Under the pieces are notes generated by a model. It saw only the letters and a program-made list of their open reading frames with translations, was not told where the DNA came from and did no database searches. Position numbers and translations under genes: made by a program. Shown piece after piece: positions 11,030 to 23,989 of a stretch of 64,000 nt of DNA. The stretch covers positions 1,078,512 through 1,142,511 of the forward strand of contig QRDG01000529.1 in assembly GCA_012064385.1 (NCBI GenBank), in the 5' to 3' direction. Numbering within the stretch: the stretch's first letter is position 1; each line of letters opens with the position of its first letter. The stretch is from Puccinellia tenuiflora. Taxonomy: Eukaryota; Streptophyta; Magnoliopsida; Poales; Poaceae.

Positions 11030-12279
11030 TCTCCCCCCCTTCGGAAAGAGTCGTCTTCGACTCGTCATCCTCTTGAACGCTTGCATCTCCGTGGAAGGGG
11101 GATAGGTCGGCGACGTTGAACGTGTCATGCACCAAGTACTTGGATGTTGGGATATCGATCTTGTAGGCGTTGTCGTTGATGCGCTTGAGCACTTTGAAAG
11201 GTCCGTCACCGCGAGGAGCAAGCTTGGATTTTCTTTCATCCGGAAAACGGTCCTTGCGGAGGTGTAGCCACACAAGATCCCCTTTTTCGAATATCATGGG
11301 CTTCTTCAACTTGTTGATCTTGGTAGCTTGGCGCTTGGTGTGCTCCTCTAGAGTTGCTCGAGTTGACTCATGTAATGACTTCATGTACTCGGCTCTCTTG
11401 TCGACGTTCATGTCTGTGCGCTCGTGTAGAGGAAGTGGTAGGATGTCCAGGGCGGTGTTGGGGTTAAACCCATAGACAACCTCGAACGGGCTTCGCTTGG
11501 TCGCCCGGTGGGAGGCACGGTTATAGGCGAACTCGGCGTGCGGTATGCATTCCTCCCAACCTTTGATGTTTGGCTTGATTAATGCGTGAAGGAGAGTTGA
11601 TAAGCTTCGATTCACCACCTCGGTTTGGCCATCGGTTTGTGGGTGGTAGGCGGTGGAGAAGAGGAGCTAGACTCCTAGCTTTGCCATCAATGCCTTCCAA
11701 AAGTAGCTTGTGAACTTGACATCTCGGTCCGAAATAATGGTCTTCGGCACTCCATGTAGACGAACGATTTCCCTAAAGAACAAAGTTGCAATGTGTGAAG
11801 CATCGTTGGTCTTATTGCAAGGAATAAAGTGTGCCATTTTAGAGAAGCGATCGACAACAACAAATATTGAATCTTTGCCATTTTTTGTTCGAGGTAATCC
11901 TAAGATGAAATCCATGCTAATGTCGGACCAAGGTGTGTGTGGAATTGGTAAAGGCATATAAAGACCATGAGAGTTCAACGTGGACTTAGCTTTGAGGCAA
12001 GTTGGGCAACGGCGCACCAAGCGCTCCACATCACGTGTCATCCGTGGCCAAAAGTAGTGTGTAGATAGCATGGCGAGTGTCTTGTCATGTCCAAAGTGTC
12101 CCATGAGGCCCCCACTATGTGATTCCTGTAAAAGCAACAAACGGAGCGAGGACTCGGGAATGCATAGTTTGTTAGCCTTAAACAAGAAACCCTTGTGCAA
12201 GTAGAAATCATCGCATCCTTTGTCAATTGTGCACTTTGTAAAGATCGGACCAAAGAAAGGATCGGAAGCATAGAGTTCT
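11022..12279 (-). pseudogene. Z: integrase fragment ending at the polypurine tract
   Basis: Purine tract with seven G (11032-11038) next to LTR_4. Upstream in sense, the A integrase: KELYASDPFFG, the HHCC zinc-binding region (HSGGLMGHFG ... RRCPTCLKAKS), core residues in DISMDFILGLP and VVDRFSKMAHF, ISDRDVKF, QTEVVNR and GDGPFKVL. The frame is broken near 11665 (a TAG where sister copies have KLLFS). With seven G the last codons read LSEGGEMM then stop; eight G would continue into the LTR tail. Cut at 12279 by E6. Confidence 0.88.
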
Positions 12280-13142
12280 TGATAAGGGGTGGCCCGATCT
12301 TCTCTTGTGAGCAACTCGAATTTGAAGGTGGATGTTTTGTGGATGATTTGGTAACTTGATAACTAGTGCTACACTGAGATCTCACCGTGGATAATCCCTG
12401 CTGCCAATGCAACAACAATCAATCCCTTAGCTATTCTCAACTACACACTCTTGCACATGCAATCAAAGATCACAAGTGGTCCTGTATCCCCTTATTCCCA
12501 ATGGAACAACAAGATAGCACGTAAGATTTGCAAAGGTAATACTTCAAGATGAAAGCTTGAGCTTACAATCTGGAGGCTAGGGTTTTTGGTTTAAACTTGA
12601 TCTAACTCTTCCACACGCAGGTGGCGGCTACTTAAGTGAGAGGGGGTGCGGCCACAAGTCCCTTGCGCAAGCACTCCTTCTCCAACTTGGACTGGACTCT
12701 AATTCGACTTAAGGGAAGATACAAACCGACCCATGATGGGTTCGGCCTAGATGACACGCAGGCCCATATGTATATATAAGATACGAAGTCTTCACACTTG
12801 TAATATTATGGCCTTCATGTGTCTCCATGATTTCATGTGCCTTCATTATGGCAAGCGTCTCCATGATAATATGTGTCATCACATGCCTTCATGTCTTGAT
12901 GTTCCCCTCCATTAGCACTTGTGTTATCAACAAACCTAATCACACATAAATGCACAGACTTAGGTAGTATAAAATTCTCATCAATTAAATTATCACAATC
13001 AGCTAGGAGAGAATTCACCTGTTGTTCTATCAACTTGGTTCTTGACCTTGTCATTGGACCAAGTCTCACTTCTTTAGAATTATCTTGGACAACAACATCT
13101 TCAATTGGAGAAGTAGTAGACACACTAGGGATGTCCTCATCA
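12280..13142 (-). repeat. E6 3' LTR
   Basis: 863 bp, TGATAAGGGG...CCTCATCA, followed by a purine tract (seven G, 13147-13153). No GGCCGG array. The right part encodes RLGPMTRSRTKLIEQQ in frame with integrase. Confidence 0.87.
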
Positions 13143-14747
13143 TCCTCCCCCCCTTGAAAAGGCATCGTCCTCGATGCAAGATCATCTCCAATGTATGGTG
13201 ACAAATCAGCAACATTGAAAGAATTGCTCACACCAAACTCATCATCTGGAAGGTCTATCTTGTATGCATTGTCACTTATTTTTGCAAGCACCTTGTAAGG
13301 ACCAGCACCTCGAGGCATCAATTTGGATTTTCTCAATGTTGGAAATCTGTCCTTTCTAAAGTGTACCCAAACCATATCTCCTGGCTGAAACAATACCTCC
13401 TTCCTTTTCTTGTTTACTCTATCAGCCACATACTTCCCTTTCTTCTCTATGGCCTCCTTAGTCTTCGTATGAATTTTCCTCACAAAATCAGCTCGTTTGG
13501 ATGCCTCCATGTTTGTTCTCTCTTGTATGGGAAGTGGCAATAAATCAAGTGGTGTAATAGGCTTAAACCCATAGACCACCTCGAAAGGACAAAGTTGAGT
13601 AGTGGAATGAACAGCCCTGTTGTATGCAAATTCAACATGTGGCAAACACTCTTCCCACTCCCTCAAATTTTTCTTGATCATGGTTCGCAATAATGTTAAT
13701 AGTGTGCGATTCACCACTTCAGTTTGTCCATCAGTTTGGGGTGACATGTAGTTGAAAACAGCAGCTTCGTTCCTAGATTCCCCCATAGCGTCTTCCAAAA
13801 GTAGCTCATGAACTTGACATCACGATCAGAAACAATTGTCCTTGGCACTCCATGTAATCTCACAATGTCCCTGAAAAACAGATTAGCAATATGCGACGCA
13901 TCGTCGCTTTTGTGGCATGCAATAAAATGTGACATCTTAGAAAATCTATCCACTACCACAAATATAGAATCATGTCCTCTTTTAGTCCTTGGTAAACCTA
14001 GCACAAAATCCATACTAATATCTTCCCAAGGTGTAGTAGGTGCAGGTAGAGGAGTATACAAACCGTGAGGCTTCAACTTGGACTTTGCTTTATTGCATGT
14101 GATGCAACGTTGCACAAACCTGTACACATCACGCCTCATATGTGCCCAATAATAATTTTCAGCTAACATGAGCAATGTTTTCTCACGTCCAAAGTGTCCC
14201 ATCAATCCACCATTATGAGATTCCTGCAATAACAACAAACGCAAGGAACACTCGGGAATACATAATTTGTTAGCTCTAAAAAGAAAGCCATCATGTAGGT
14301 GATATTTATCCCAAGCCTTGACAGTAGAACATTTAGTGTAAGGCATAGAAAACTCATTATCATCAGCATATAGAGATTTCAAACTTTCCAAACCCGAAAC
14401 TTGGACATCTAATTTGGTGAGTAACATATTCTTTCTTGACAAAGCATCAGCTACCACATTCTCTAATCCTTTCTAGTATTTAATAATGTATGGAAACAAT
14501 TCAATGAATTCTACCCATTTAGCATGTCTCTTATTAAGATTGGATTGACTTTTCAAAAATTTCAATGCCTCATGATCAGAATGTATTATAAATTCCTTCG
14601 GCCATAAATAATGTTTCCAAACTTGAAGAACTCTAACAAGAGCATACAATTCCTTATCATAGACAGAATAATTCAATTGTGCACCATGCAATTTCTCAGA
14701 AAAATAAGCAAATGGTTTCTTATCTTGCATTAATACACCTCCAATAC
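12833..14747 (-). pseudogene. E6: RNase H end, integrase and LTR-encoded tail
   Basis: Integrase reads from the zinc-binding domain (ENYYWAHMRRDVYRF, near 14150) through FVLGLPRTKRGHDS and SDRDVKF, with a frameshift near 13740 (in the HPQTDGQ block). It then runs through QTEVVNR, RGAGPYKVL and across the purine tract into the LTR tail, ending at 12833. RNase H residues (KELYALVRVLQVWKHYL) lie at 14473-14730, after a stop near 14475. The solo-LTR insertion follows at 14748. Not functional. Confidence 0.85.
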
Positions 14748-17128
14748 TATAACACCCCTCCTTCTAAGAAGGAATGCTACCATCAGAACAACATTCCACA
14801 CCTAACAAACCAGCTGGAAAATCCGGCAGCACTTTCCTTGTACCGACGGACATCCACGACAGGCAATTGATATATCAGAGCATATAAGAAATAAACATCA
14901 GCGGAAACATATACAAAAGCTCATACTTAACCAATAGAGCTAGACGGTGAAGCCACACCAAGACATGCCTCACCAAAACAGGAAACCAACTGTTCCAAGC
15001 ACCCTAAACGTACATGGTGGGAACCAAAACACTCCAATCCACCTTGTAGAGTTAACCAAGTGGTCAAGGAAACAAACCAAAGCATGGTTATACACACAGT
15101 CAGATCCTAGAATCATGAGCTCAAATATTGAATTATCATGATTGAGCTAGGTGAACGAAAGGGTGGTGAAAATTCGTGAGTGAACACCCATGGGAGCTAC
15201 GCCTTTCCATCTATTTGCAAACGTCACAGTAGGGTACCTGAAACAAAGCCCACGAGGGTGAGTCTAAGGACTCAGCAAGTACACAACATAGGCATTGAGT
15301 ACAATGAAAGGTAACAACATGAATATAAACCATGCTTGAATGGCATGAGAATGCATGAAGAAATCATGCAACCGAATAAAATCAACTACTTCTCTTCAAG
15401 CTACTGCCGGCAAAGCTAGGGGGGATGACGTCTCATCCGAACCCTTCAACCCAGGCAAGGTGAGAGGACCATCTGAGGTTGAACCCGAAGGACCATAAGC
15501 TGGTCACTTCTTGTACTGGGGAAGACTTCGGGTCCATAAACTCGCAAGCGAGGATCACTCCTTGTACTGGGAAGATACACTCATGATGGATTTCTTTATC
15601 AAGAACCATGAAAATCCAATCCCTATAGCATACTAGTGATATGGTGTAGTGAATGATACACAAGGGATTAACAAGTCTTTTATTGCAGAATGTAGGAGAA
15701 CAACAGGAACAGGAGTACAAATGAAGAGGGCAATATGCCGATTGCGGCCCGGTGTACTCGCCTCAACCGTTACGAGACTACCTCCTGAGAATTGGTGCTG
15801 CAACCTGTTGTAAAACATACATACAAGTCTCAAACATTGCACCAAAGCACCACCTGTAAAGCAAGCATATAACACGGTGCTAATCGCATCTCGGGAAAGC
15901 AACCCTTTGCTGTCCCTTCACGAGAGAATTCACAACTCGAGCTAGGGAGCTCGGAAACAAGCAAACAAGATGTCTATGAATTCATACGGAACTTAGATAC
16001 AAATAACTCCAAACATTGGAACTGAAAATATGAAGTTATATATAGGTCATAACTAGCAAATACTTGGCTGCTGTTTCCAGGTTTCAGAGTATCAAGTAGC
16101 TAACTTTGTAGATACATAGAAACAAGAATACTCATGGAAATCGAGTAAATCCTTTTGTGTTGGAAACTAGGTATCACATACAAGCTAGGAGAAGACAGTT
16201 CATGAATTTAGATGAATTGCGGAAGCTCCAAAATCCCACGTGAAAACACTACTTTTCACTGTTTCTGAAATTCGGACTGCTGCAAAGAAACAGATGTATC
16301 TGGAGTTCCACAACTCCGATTGAAGTGTTTAACCACGCAAAATCATCGTGGAATCGATAGCTACAAAACATACTTCAGGATGCCCATCTAATTTTGCCAT
16401 ATGGGCACTCCAAATTGGTGATCTCTGAACCTGTGTGTGCAGAGACGAGAATATAGACAGGATTTGCCCTAGTTCCCCAACTGAACTTGCTAATCCCCAG
16501 CCCTCAACATCATGAATCCCTCACCTACAGCACCTGGGTACAGGTAAGAAGAGGGAGAACCTCACCTTGGTGCTGGGATTGGAGGGGATCAATGAAGAGC
16601 GTGATGGGGAAGGCCTCCTCTTCCCTTGCTTCTCCTTCTCCCCTTGTTCTTCTCTTGTAACCCCTTCTTTTTCCTTCAGCATCCAGTGGGATGGATCATG
16701 GGGGAGCTGGTCCTGGCAGGTTTTGAGCTCTAGGTGTAGGAGGAGGTGAAGCGCCTTGGGAGGAAGAGAGATGCAAGGGAGGCGTCGGCTTGAAGAATTG
16801 AGGAAAGGGAGATGAAGCACGCCTCATAAGGATAAGGATCTCACGTGGTGGAGAGGGGATAGAGATGAGGGTCAGCTTCACTCTTTTAGTTAAAAAAATA
16901 TTTTCAAGATACCCATTTTATTTCCAGCCATTAGATCAAAATTAAACCATAAAAGTTGCACCCGACTTCCGTTTTTGGCAAGTGAGCAGTGCATTTCGAC
17001 CGTCTCGACGAGCCTGACGCAACCGTGACCTCAGATTTATGCTTCAATGAACTAGTTGAAGAATGGATTAGGAGAGCCAAAAGGCATGTTTTATCATAAA
17101 GGAATAATTTGAAAACAGGGGTGTTACA
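14748..17128. mobile_element. 2.38-kb insertion, probable solo LTR
   Basis: The insertion separates two adjacent parts of E6 RNase H. It is flanked by exact 5-bp duplications AATAC (14743-14747 and 17129-17133). Ends are TATAACACCCC and GGGGTGTTACA, an 11-bp inverted pair with one mismatch; the right end is the canonical ...CA and the left end is TA where TG is expected, consistent with one G-to-A change. No convincing coding sequence is seen in its 2.4 kb. Fits a large solo LTR; a TIR element with 5-bp duplication is the alternative. Confidence 0.65.
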
Positions 17129-20100
17129 AATACCTATGCCACTAGCATCACATTCAATTTCAAATTGTTTATGAAAATTAGGAAGCATCAATAATGGAGC
17201 CGAAATCAACATATTTTTCAGAGTATCAAAAGCAATATCTTGAGCAACCCCCCACACAAATTCCACACCTTTCTTAGTCAAATCATTCAAAGGGGCAGCG
17301 ATGGTGCTAAAATCTTTCACAAATCTTCTATAAAAGCCAGCAAGGCCTAAAAAACTTCTCACTTGACTCGCATTCATGGGTATAGACCAATTTTTAATTG
17401 CTTCAATCTTAGACTCATCTACTTCTATCCCATTCTTAGAGACAACATATCCAAGAAATATGACCTTATCTTTGCAAAAAGTGCACTTCTCAAGATTACC
17501 AAATAATTTATTTTCTCTTAGCACTTGCAAGACTTGTCTTATATGATCAATGTGTTCATGTTCATTGTGGCTATATATGAGAATATCATCAAAATAAACT
17601 ACCACAAACTTGCCAATAAAATTTCTCAAAACATGGTTCATTAATCTCATGAAAGTACTAGGTGCATTAGTTAATCCAAAAGGCATTACTAACCACTCAT
17701 ATAAACCAAATTTTGTTTTAAAGGCTGTTTTCCATTCATCCCCCTCTTTCATCCTAATTTGATGATAACCACTACGCAAATCAATTTTAGAGAAAACAAC
17801 AGCACCACTCAATTCATCAAGCATATCCTCCAACCTAGGTGAGCATCAAATTGACCTTATTCCTGGTGCTACATTACCAAACAGAGCTGATGTTGTTAAT
17901 TGCTCTACAATCCACACACATGCGCCATGTACCATCTTTCTTAGGAACTAAAATAACAGGAACATCACAAGGATATAACCTTTGTCCAAAAGCTCTTGTA
18001 CTTGTCTTTGAATTTCCTTGGTCTCTTGGGGATTTGTTCTATAGGGAGCTCTGTTTGGTAATGTAGCATCAGGAATAAGGTCAATTTGATGCTCAATCCC
18101 TCTCAATGGTGGCAGTCCCGAGGGTACCTCCTTTGGAAAAACATCACCAAAATCCTGCAAGACATTAGAAACACCAATAGAAAGAGGAGTCATGTCATTA
18201 GAAACTAAAATTTCCCCCTTATGCATGAGCACTATAGGTACTAAACTAGGATCCTCACGAAACTCTCTCAAATCATCTTTGGTGGCGAACATTGTTAAAA
18301 GGCTCACTCCCTTACTTTTACCACTCGGCCTAGGTTTGTTTTCTCCCACAGAAAAATTGTTTTCACTCTTTTCTTGCCTATCACTCTCCTTTTCTAAATG
18401 CACTTCAGTTTTTTGTCTAGACTCATTAACAATTTGCTGCGGTGTTATAGGCCTCAATATAATGTCCTTGTTATGCCAGTTCAATGTATATGTGTTGGCT
18501 CTCCCATCATGAATAACCTTCCTGTCAAACTGCCACGGTCTGCCCAATAACATGTGACAAACTGACATGGGAACCACATCACACTCAATTGTATCCTTAT
18601 ATGGTCCAATCTGAAATTCCACTCTCACCATATGGCACACCTTAATTTCTTCTTTGTCACTCAACCATTGAATATAATAAGGGTGTGGGTGCGGAATATA
18701 CTTCAGCTTGAGCCTTGCACACAATTCTTTGCTAGCCAAATTTCTGCAACTTCCTCCATCAATGATCACCTTGCAAGCCATTTGGGGATCTACAATTGCT
18801 TTAGTTTGGAATAAATTGCATCTTTGACTCTCTTCACTTGGAACAACACTCAAAGCTTGTGTGCAAACAATAGTTGGATAATGTGAAGCAAAGGCATCAA
18901 GAGGACCATCATCATCATCGTATATATCATCCTCATTAGGATCAGCATCATCTCCTGTCTCATACTCATCATCAACATTAAGAATCATGACCTTTTTATT
19001 AGGACATTCTCTCTTAAAATGTCCTTTACCTCCGCATGTATGACAAAACATATCCCTATTTCGTGTAGTAGTGTTTGTCGTGGGTGGGGTTATTTTCCTT
19101 GTACCAGAATTACTACTCTCAGGTTTTGAACTAGGAACACTTCGGGTTGGAGCAGCTGGAGGTGTTGATGGTGAAACAACCGAATTTTTTCGGTGGGAAA
19201 CTCCTCCTTGTACTCATGTGTGCTTCCTCAGCCAACCTCTTTTCAGCTTCTCTTGCTTGATGTAACAAGTCTGTCATATTAGTATATTGTGTATGCCTCA
19301 CAATGCTCTTAATTTTAAATTGTAAACCAGAAAGAAACCTTTGCATTGTTTGGTCAGGAGCCTCTCTAACCCGAGCTCCTTGGAGGATCAACTCCATCTC
19401 TTTGTAATATGCATCCACTGATTTTGTACCTTGCTTCAATTGTTGGAGCTTATCATAGAGAGTTGTAATATAATTTTTGGGTACAAACCTGTCCCGAAGC
19501 AATTGTTTCATCTCTCCCCATGTAGCAATTTCAGGTTCTTCGTTTTCGGCCCTCAATTTAGTGAGGCTATCCCACAACAAAAGTGCATAACCCTCAAATC
19601 CAGAAGTAGCAAGCTTAATTTTTCTCTCTTCGGAATAGTCATGCAATCTCCAAAGCTTCTCAATTTTCAGCTCCCACATCAAGTATTCTTCTACATCTTC
19701 AGCATCACAAGTGAGAATAGGAATAGAAAATTTTGGTTTACCCAAACCATCATCCTCTCGATTATGTTCCAATTGGACCCCCCTTGCAGCAACTCCTCCA
19801 CGGCCACCATGCAAATTGCCACGGCCATGCAAATCAGCAGCATTGGGTGGAACTCGCCGTTGGTTGTTATTATTCTCCAGGAGTGTTGTTAAATTTGCAA
19901 CCTGTCTTGTCAAATTGGTCACAGCTTCTTGTAAAATGTTCACAGATTCTTGAGTAGCAGCAACATCAATTTTGAGGTCCAAAGTGTTCAACTCCTCCCG
20001 CAAACTATCATCACTCTTCTCTATCTCAGCACCAATTTTTCTATACATGGTTTCTCTCAATGCTTCATACTCATTCCACTTGACCGTATCCTCAGGATTC

Positions 20101-20138
20101 TTCTTATCCTGCACAACAAGATCACTCATAGCATCCAT
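17129..20138 (-). pseudogene. E6: gag, protease and reverse transcriptase
   Basis: ATG at 20138 (MDAMSDLVVQDKK). Capsid region includes ATSGFEGYALLLWDSL (near 19600) and RFVPKNYITTLYDKL. Zinc knuckle CHTCGGKGHFKREC near 19010-19050, after a frameshift near 19130-19190. Protease DGGSCRNLASKELC near 18740; RT with VYFDDILIYS near 17575-17600 and GLAGFYRRFVKDF. RT is damaged near 17840-17990: an inverted 48-bp insert replaces TIRYRHPI and adjoining sequence is shortened. RNase H begins at ECDASGIG and is cut by the insertion. Confidence 0.88.
17841..17888. repeat. 48-bp inverted templated insertion
   Basis: Reverse complement of 18047-18094 with one mismatch. The source encodes EHQIDLIPGATLPNRA about 160 bp away in the same gene. 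It sits exactly where the TIRYRHPI codons of RT should be. Confidence 0.9.
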
Positions 20139-20672
20139 TGATTAAGATGTTAGTGAAAACAAAATAATAATGGGATGTGGTGTTCTCTCACAACTCACTC
20201 AAACCAGCAAATAATAGTGTATCTTTACTTGTTCCAAAGTGAAAAGGATTTACTTACCAACAAGTATCAATGAAGGATGTACCAAGTGTGAGAAGAGAAT
20301 AACCAGGATATCAAGTGTCACACGGCAAACATGCTATTTGGTGGAGCTTGGCTTAGGGAATCCTAACACACCAAAATAACAAGGCCTAATTTGCTGTTTG
20401 TGATGATGTCAAACCACACCTATAGAACTCACACAAAGGATGGAGACAAATGTGGCAATACAAATATATGGATGGAAATTTTGCAATGCACTCGAAAGAC
20501 ACTAGCTATGCTCAAGAGAACACAGGCACAAGATTGCTCAAAGTGGTGTCAAGATGATAAAAGATAGCTCCACTCTCCAACTTGTATGAAACTTTCGGCC
20601 TCTTTTGAATTTCTTCTTTTCTCTCTCTTTTTTTTTTAAACTCTCTTTTGGATATAGCAATATTCCTCACGG
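20139..20672 (-). other. E6 5' leader, truncated
   Basis: Leader similar to other B leaders (A-rich AAAAGAGAG near 20620-20640 in sense; AACACACCAAAATAAC region near 20368). No primer site or LTR follows. Bases about 20641-20672 match neither the B leader nor the A pol I can see. Confidence 0.7.
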
Positions 20673-23600
20673 GTACGCTCGTGTAGAGGAAGTGGTAGGA
20701 TGTCCAGGGCGGTGTTGGGGTTGAACCCATAGACAACCTCGAACGGGCTTCGCTTGGTCGCCCGGTGGGAGGCACGGTTATAGGCGAACTCGGCGTGCGG
20801 TATGCATTCCTCCCAACCTTTGATGTTTGGCTTGATTAATGCGCGAAGGAGAGTTGATAAGCTTCGATTCACCACCTCGGTTTGGCCATCGGTTTGTGGG
20901 TGGTAGGCGGTGGAGAAGAGGAGCTTGACTCCTAGCTTTGCCATCAATGCCTTCCAAAAATAGCGTGTGAACTTGACAACTCGGTCCGAAACAATGGTCT
21001 TCGGCACTCCATGTAGACGAACGATTTCCCTAAAGAACAAAGTTGCAATGTGTGAAGCATCGTTGGTCTTATTGCAAGGAATAAAGTGTGCCATTTTAGA
21101 GAAGCGATCGACAACAACAAATATTGAATCTTTGCCATTTTTTGTTCGAGGTAATCCTAAGACGAAATCCATGCTAATGTCGGACCAAGGTGTGTGTGGA
21201 ATTGGTAAAGGCATATAAAGACCATGAGAGTTCAACGTGGACTTAGCTTTGAGGCAAGTTGGGCAACGACGCACCAAGCGCTCCACATCACGCGTAATCC
21301 GTGGCCAAAAGTAGTGTGTAGATAGCATGGAGAGTGTCTTGTCACGTCCAAAGTGTCCCATGAGGCCCCCACTATGTGATTCCTGTAAAAGCAACAAACG
21401 GAGCGAGGACTCGGGAATGCATAGTTTGTTAGCCTTAAACAAGAAACCCTTGTGCAAGTAGAAATCATCGCATCCTTTGTCAATTGTGCACTTTGTAAAG
21501 ATAGGACCAAAGAAAGGATCGGAAGCATAGAGTTCTTTAAGGTCATCAAGGCCCAAAACATTGATTTCAAGTTGGGTGAGTAAGATCATCTTGCGGGAAA
21601 GAGCATCCGCGACTATATTGTCCTTGCCTTTCTTGTACTTCACCACATAGGGAAAAGACTCGATGAACTCAACCCATTTGGCATGCCTTTTGTTCAAATT
21701 GGCTTGGGTTTTCAAATATTTCAAAGATTCATGATCGGAATGGATAACAAACTCTTTTGGCCAAAGGTAGTGTTGCCATACTTCCAAAACACGTACTAAG
21801 GCATAGAGTTCCTTGTCGTAGATTGGGTAGTTTAGGCGAGCACCATCAAGTTTTTCGCTATAATAGGCAACGGGACGGCCACATTGCATGAGGACGCCAC
21901 CGATGCCAAGGCCACTAGCGTCACACTCAAGTTCGAAAGTTTTGGAGAAATCCGGTAAAGCAAGTAAAGGAGCGTCGGTCAATCTCTTCTTGAGTTCATT
22001 GAAAGCCGATTCTTGAGCATTGCCCCAAATGAAGGGTACATTCTTTTTGGTAAGCTCATTCAAGGGGCAAGCAATTGTGCTAAAATCTTTCACAAAGCGG
22101 CGGTAAAACCCAAACAAACCAAGGGCGCTACGAAGTTGAGCAAGATTAGTTGGCGGTGGCCAATTTGTGATTGCCTCAATCTTAGAGGTGTCAACTTCAA
22201 TCCCTTTAGAAGAAACTACATAACCCAAAAACACAAGCTTGTCGGTGCAAAAGGTGCATTTCTTGAGGTTGGCAAAAAGCGAAGCATTACGAAGGGCCAA
22301 CAAAACTTGCTTGACATGGTCGACATGTTCATGCAAAGATTTGCTATAAACAAGGATGTCATCAAAGTAGACAACCACAAACTTGCCAATGAAAGCGCGC
22401 AAGACGTGATTCATAAGACGCATAAATGTTGAAGGAGCATTGGAAAGACCAAAGGGCATGACAAGCCACTCATAAAGACCAAGTTTTGTTTTAAATGCGG
22501 TTTTCCATTCATCTCCTTCATGCATACGGATTTGGTGATAGCCACTTTTCAAATCAATTTTGGAGAAGATAGTGGCACCACTAAACTCATCTAGCATGTC
22601 ATCAAGTCGTCGGATAGGATGTCGATACCTCACCGTGATATTGTTGATGGGGCGGCAATCCATGCACATTCGGAGTGTGTCGTCTTGCTTGGGGACGAGG
22701 ATGATCGGAACGGCGCACGGACTCAAGCTTTCACGAACATGTCCCTTGGCGAGGAGTTCTTGAATTTGGCGCTCGATCTCCTTTGTCTCCTTGGGGTTGG
22801 TGCGGTATGGCGCTCTATTGGGTAGAGGGGCGCCGGGAATGAGGTTGATGCGATGCTCGATTCCACGGAGGGGAGGAAGTCCTTGAGGTAGCTCATCCGG
22901 AAAGACATCTTTGAATTCCTGCAAAATAGACAGCATAGACGGAGGAACTTGGGTTAAGTCATTAGTGTCTTTGCCATCTCCTTTGCATAAGAGCACGAAG
23001 TGGAAAGTGGATGGGTTTGCTCTCACTTCTCTCATCTCACTTTTGGTGGCTAACAAGACTACACCGGGACTCACTCTTTTCCCTTTCTCACTCATATTTG
23101 GCTTGTGGCTCTCACTCACGTGAATGTGGTTCGCTCTCTCACCACTCAACTCACTAGGGGATTGTTTTTCTTGCGCTCTTACAATTATCTTGGCATTGTC
23201 GGCGATGATTTGGCTTGGAGTCATTGGGCGGAGCACTAGGATCTTATTGTTCCATTTGAAGCTATAGTAGTTGGTGCGCCCATCATGAGTAGCGGCCTTG
23301 TCAAATTGCCAAGGGCGGCCAAGAAGTAAGTGGCAAACCGACATTGGTACCACATCACAATCCACCGTGTCCTCGTAAGAGCCAATCTTGAAGGATACTT
23401 GAACCGTGTGTTGGATCTTCACGGTGCCGGAGTCACTAAGCCATTGCACATGGTAAGGATTGGGGTGCTTCTGGTACGTCAAGTTGAGTTTCTCACATAG
23501 CTCCTTGCTTGCCAAGTTGTGACAACTCCCACCATCAATGATTACCTTGATTGATTTGCCGTTGATGCCGGCCTTGGTCTGGAACAAATTGCATCTTTGA

Positions 23601-23989
23601 GCGTTATCACCTTGGTTGATTGTAGTCAAGACTCGAGTGACAACTAGAGTGGGGTTGGGGTCACCATCACAATAGATGTAATCATCGGCGTCATCCAAGC
23701 TTTGCATCGTGGCCAGCTTGTTTAATGCGTGGTACTCATCTTCACTCATAGACTCATAGTCCATTGTCATTGACGATCATCACCTTCTTGTTGGTGCAAT
23801 CAAATGACTTGTGCCCTTGACCTCCACACTTGTAGCAAGTGATATATGACTTGGCGGCTTGGGGTGAGGGCGTCGTCTTCTTGGAGGTTGTAGTGGGTTG
23901 CGGTGTAGGACTTTTGATATTGCCTTGAGCTTGGACTTGAGTGATGGGTTGTGTTGATGATGAAGCTCTAGTGGCGAAGAAGGACTTGG
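20673..23989 (-). pseudogene. Family A fragment: gag end, protease, RT, RNase H, integrase core
   Basis: Starts in mid-gag (KSFFATRASSSTQP) directly at LTR_3. Zinc knuckle CYKCGGQGHKSFDC near 23830; a 2-bp deletion near 23760 shifts the frame. A long open frame then runs to the right-hand junction: DGGSCHNLASKEL (about 23540), RT VYFDDILVYS (about 22360), RNase H ECDASGLGIGG (about 21920), integrase HHCC (about 21290-21380), SDRVVKF (Asp-Val change next to the core Asp) and LPLPLHERT. The last codons (REEYCYIQKRV) belong to foreign sequence. The integrase C-terminus is missing. Confidence 0.88.

Larger units (their letters stand above)
12280..20672 (-). mobile_element. E6: family B (CRM-like) element lacking its 5' LTR
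   Basis: Minus-strand element inserted in Z integrase, with 3' LTR, purine tract, integrase, RNase H, RT, protease, gag and part of the leader. No 5' LTR or primer site: the leader stops near 20640 and after about 30 unexplained bases an A pol fragment begins. It contains the insertion at 14748-17128. Its LTR is the closest relative of the G LTR, so E6 is a plausible autonomous partner of G. Confidence 0.8.
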
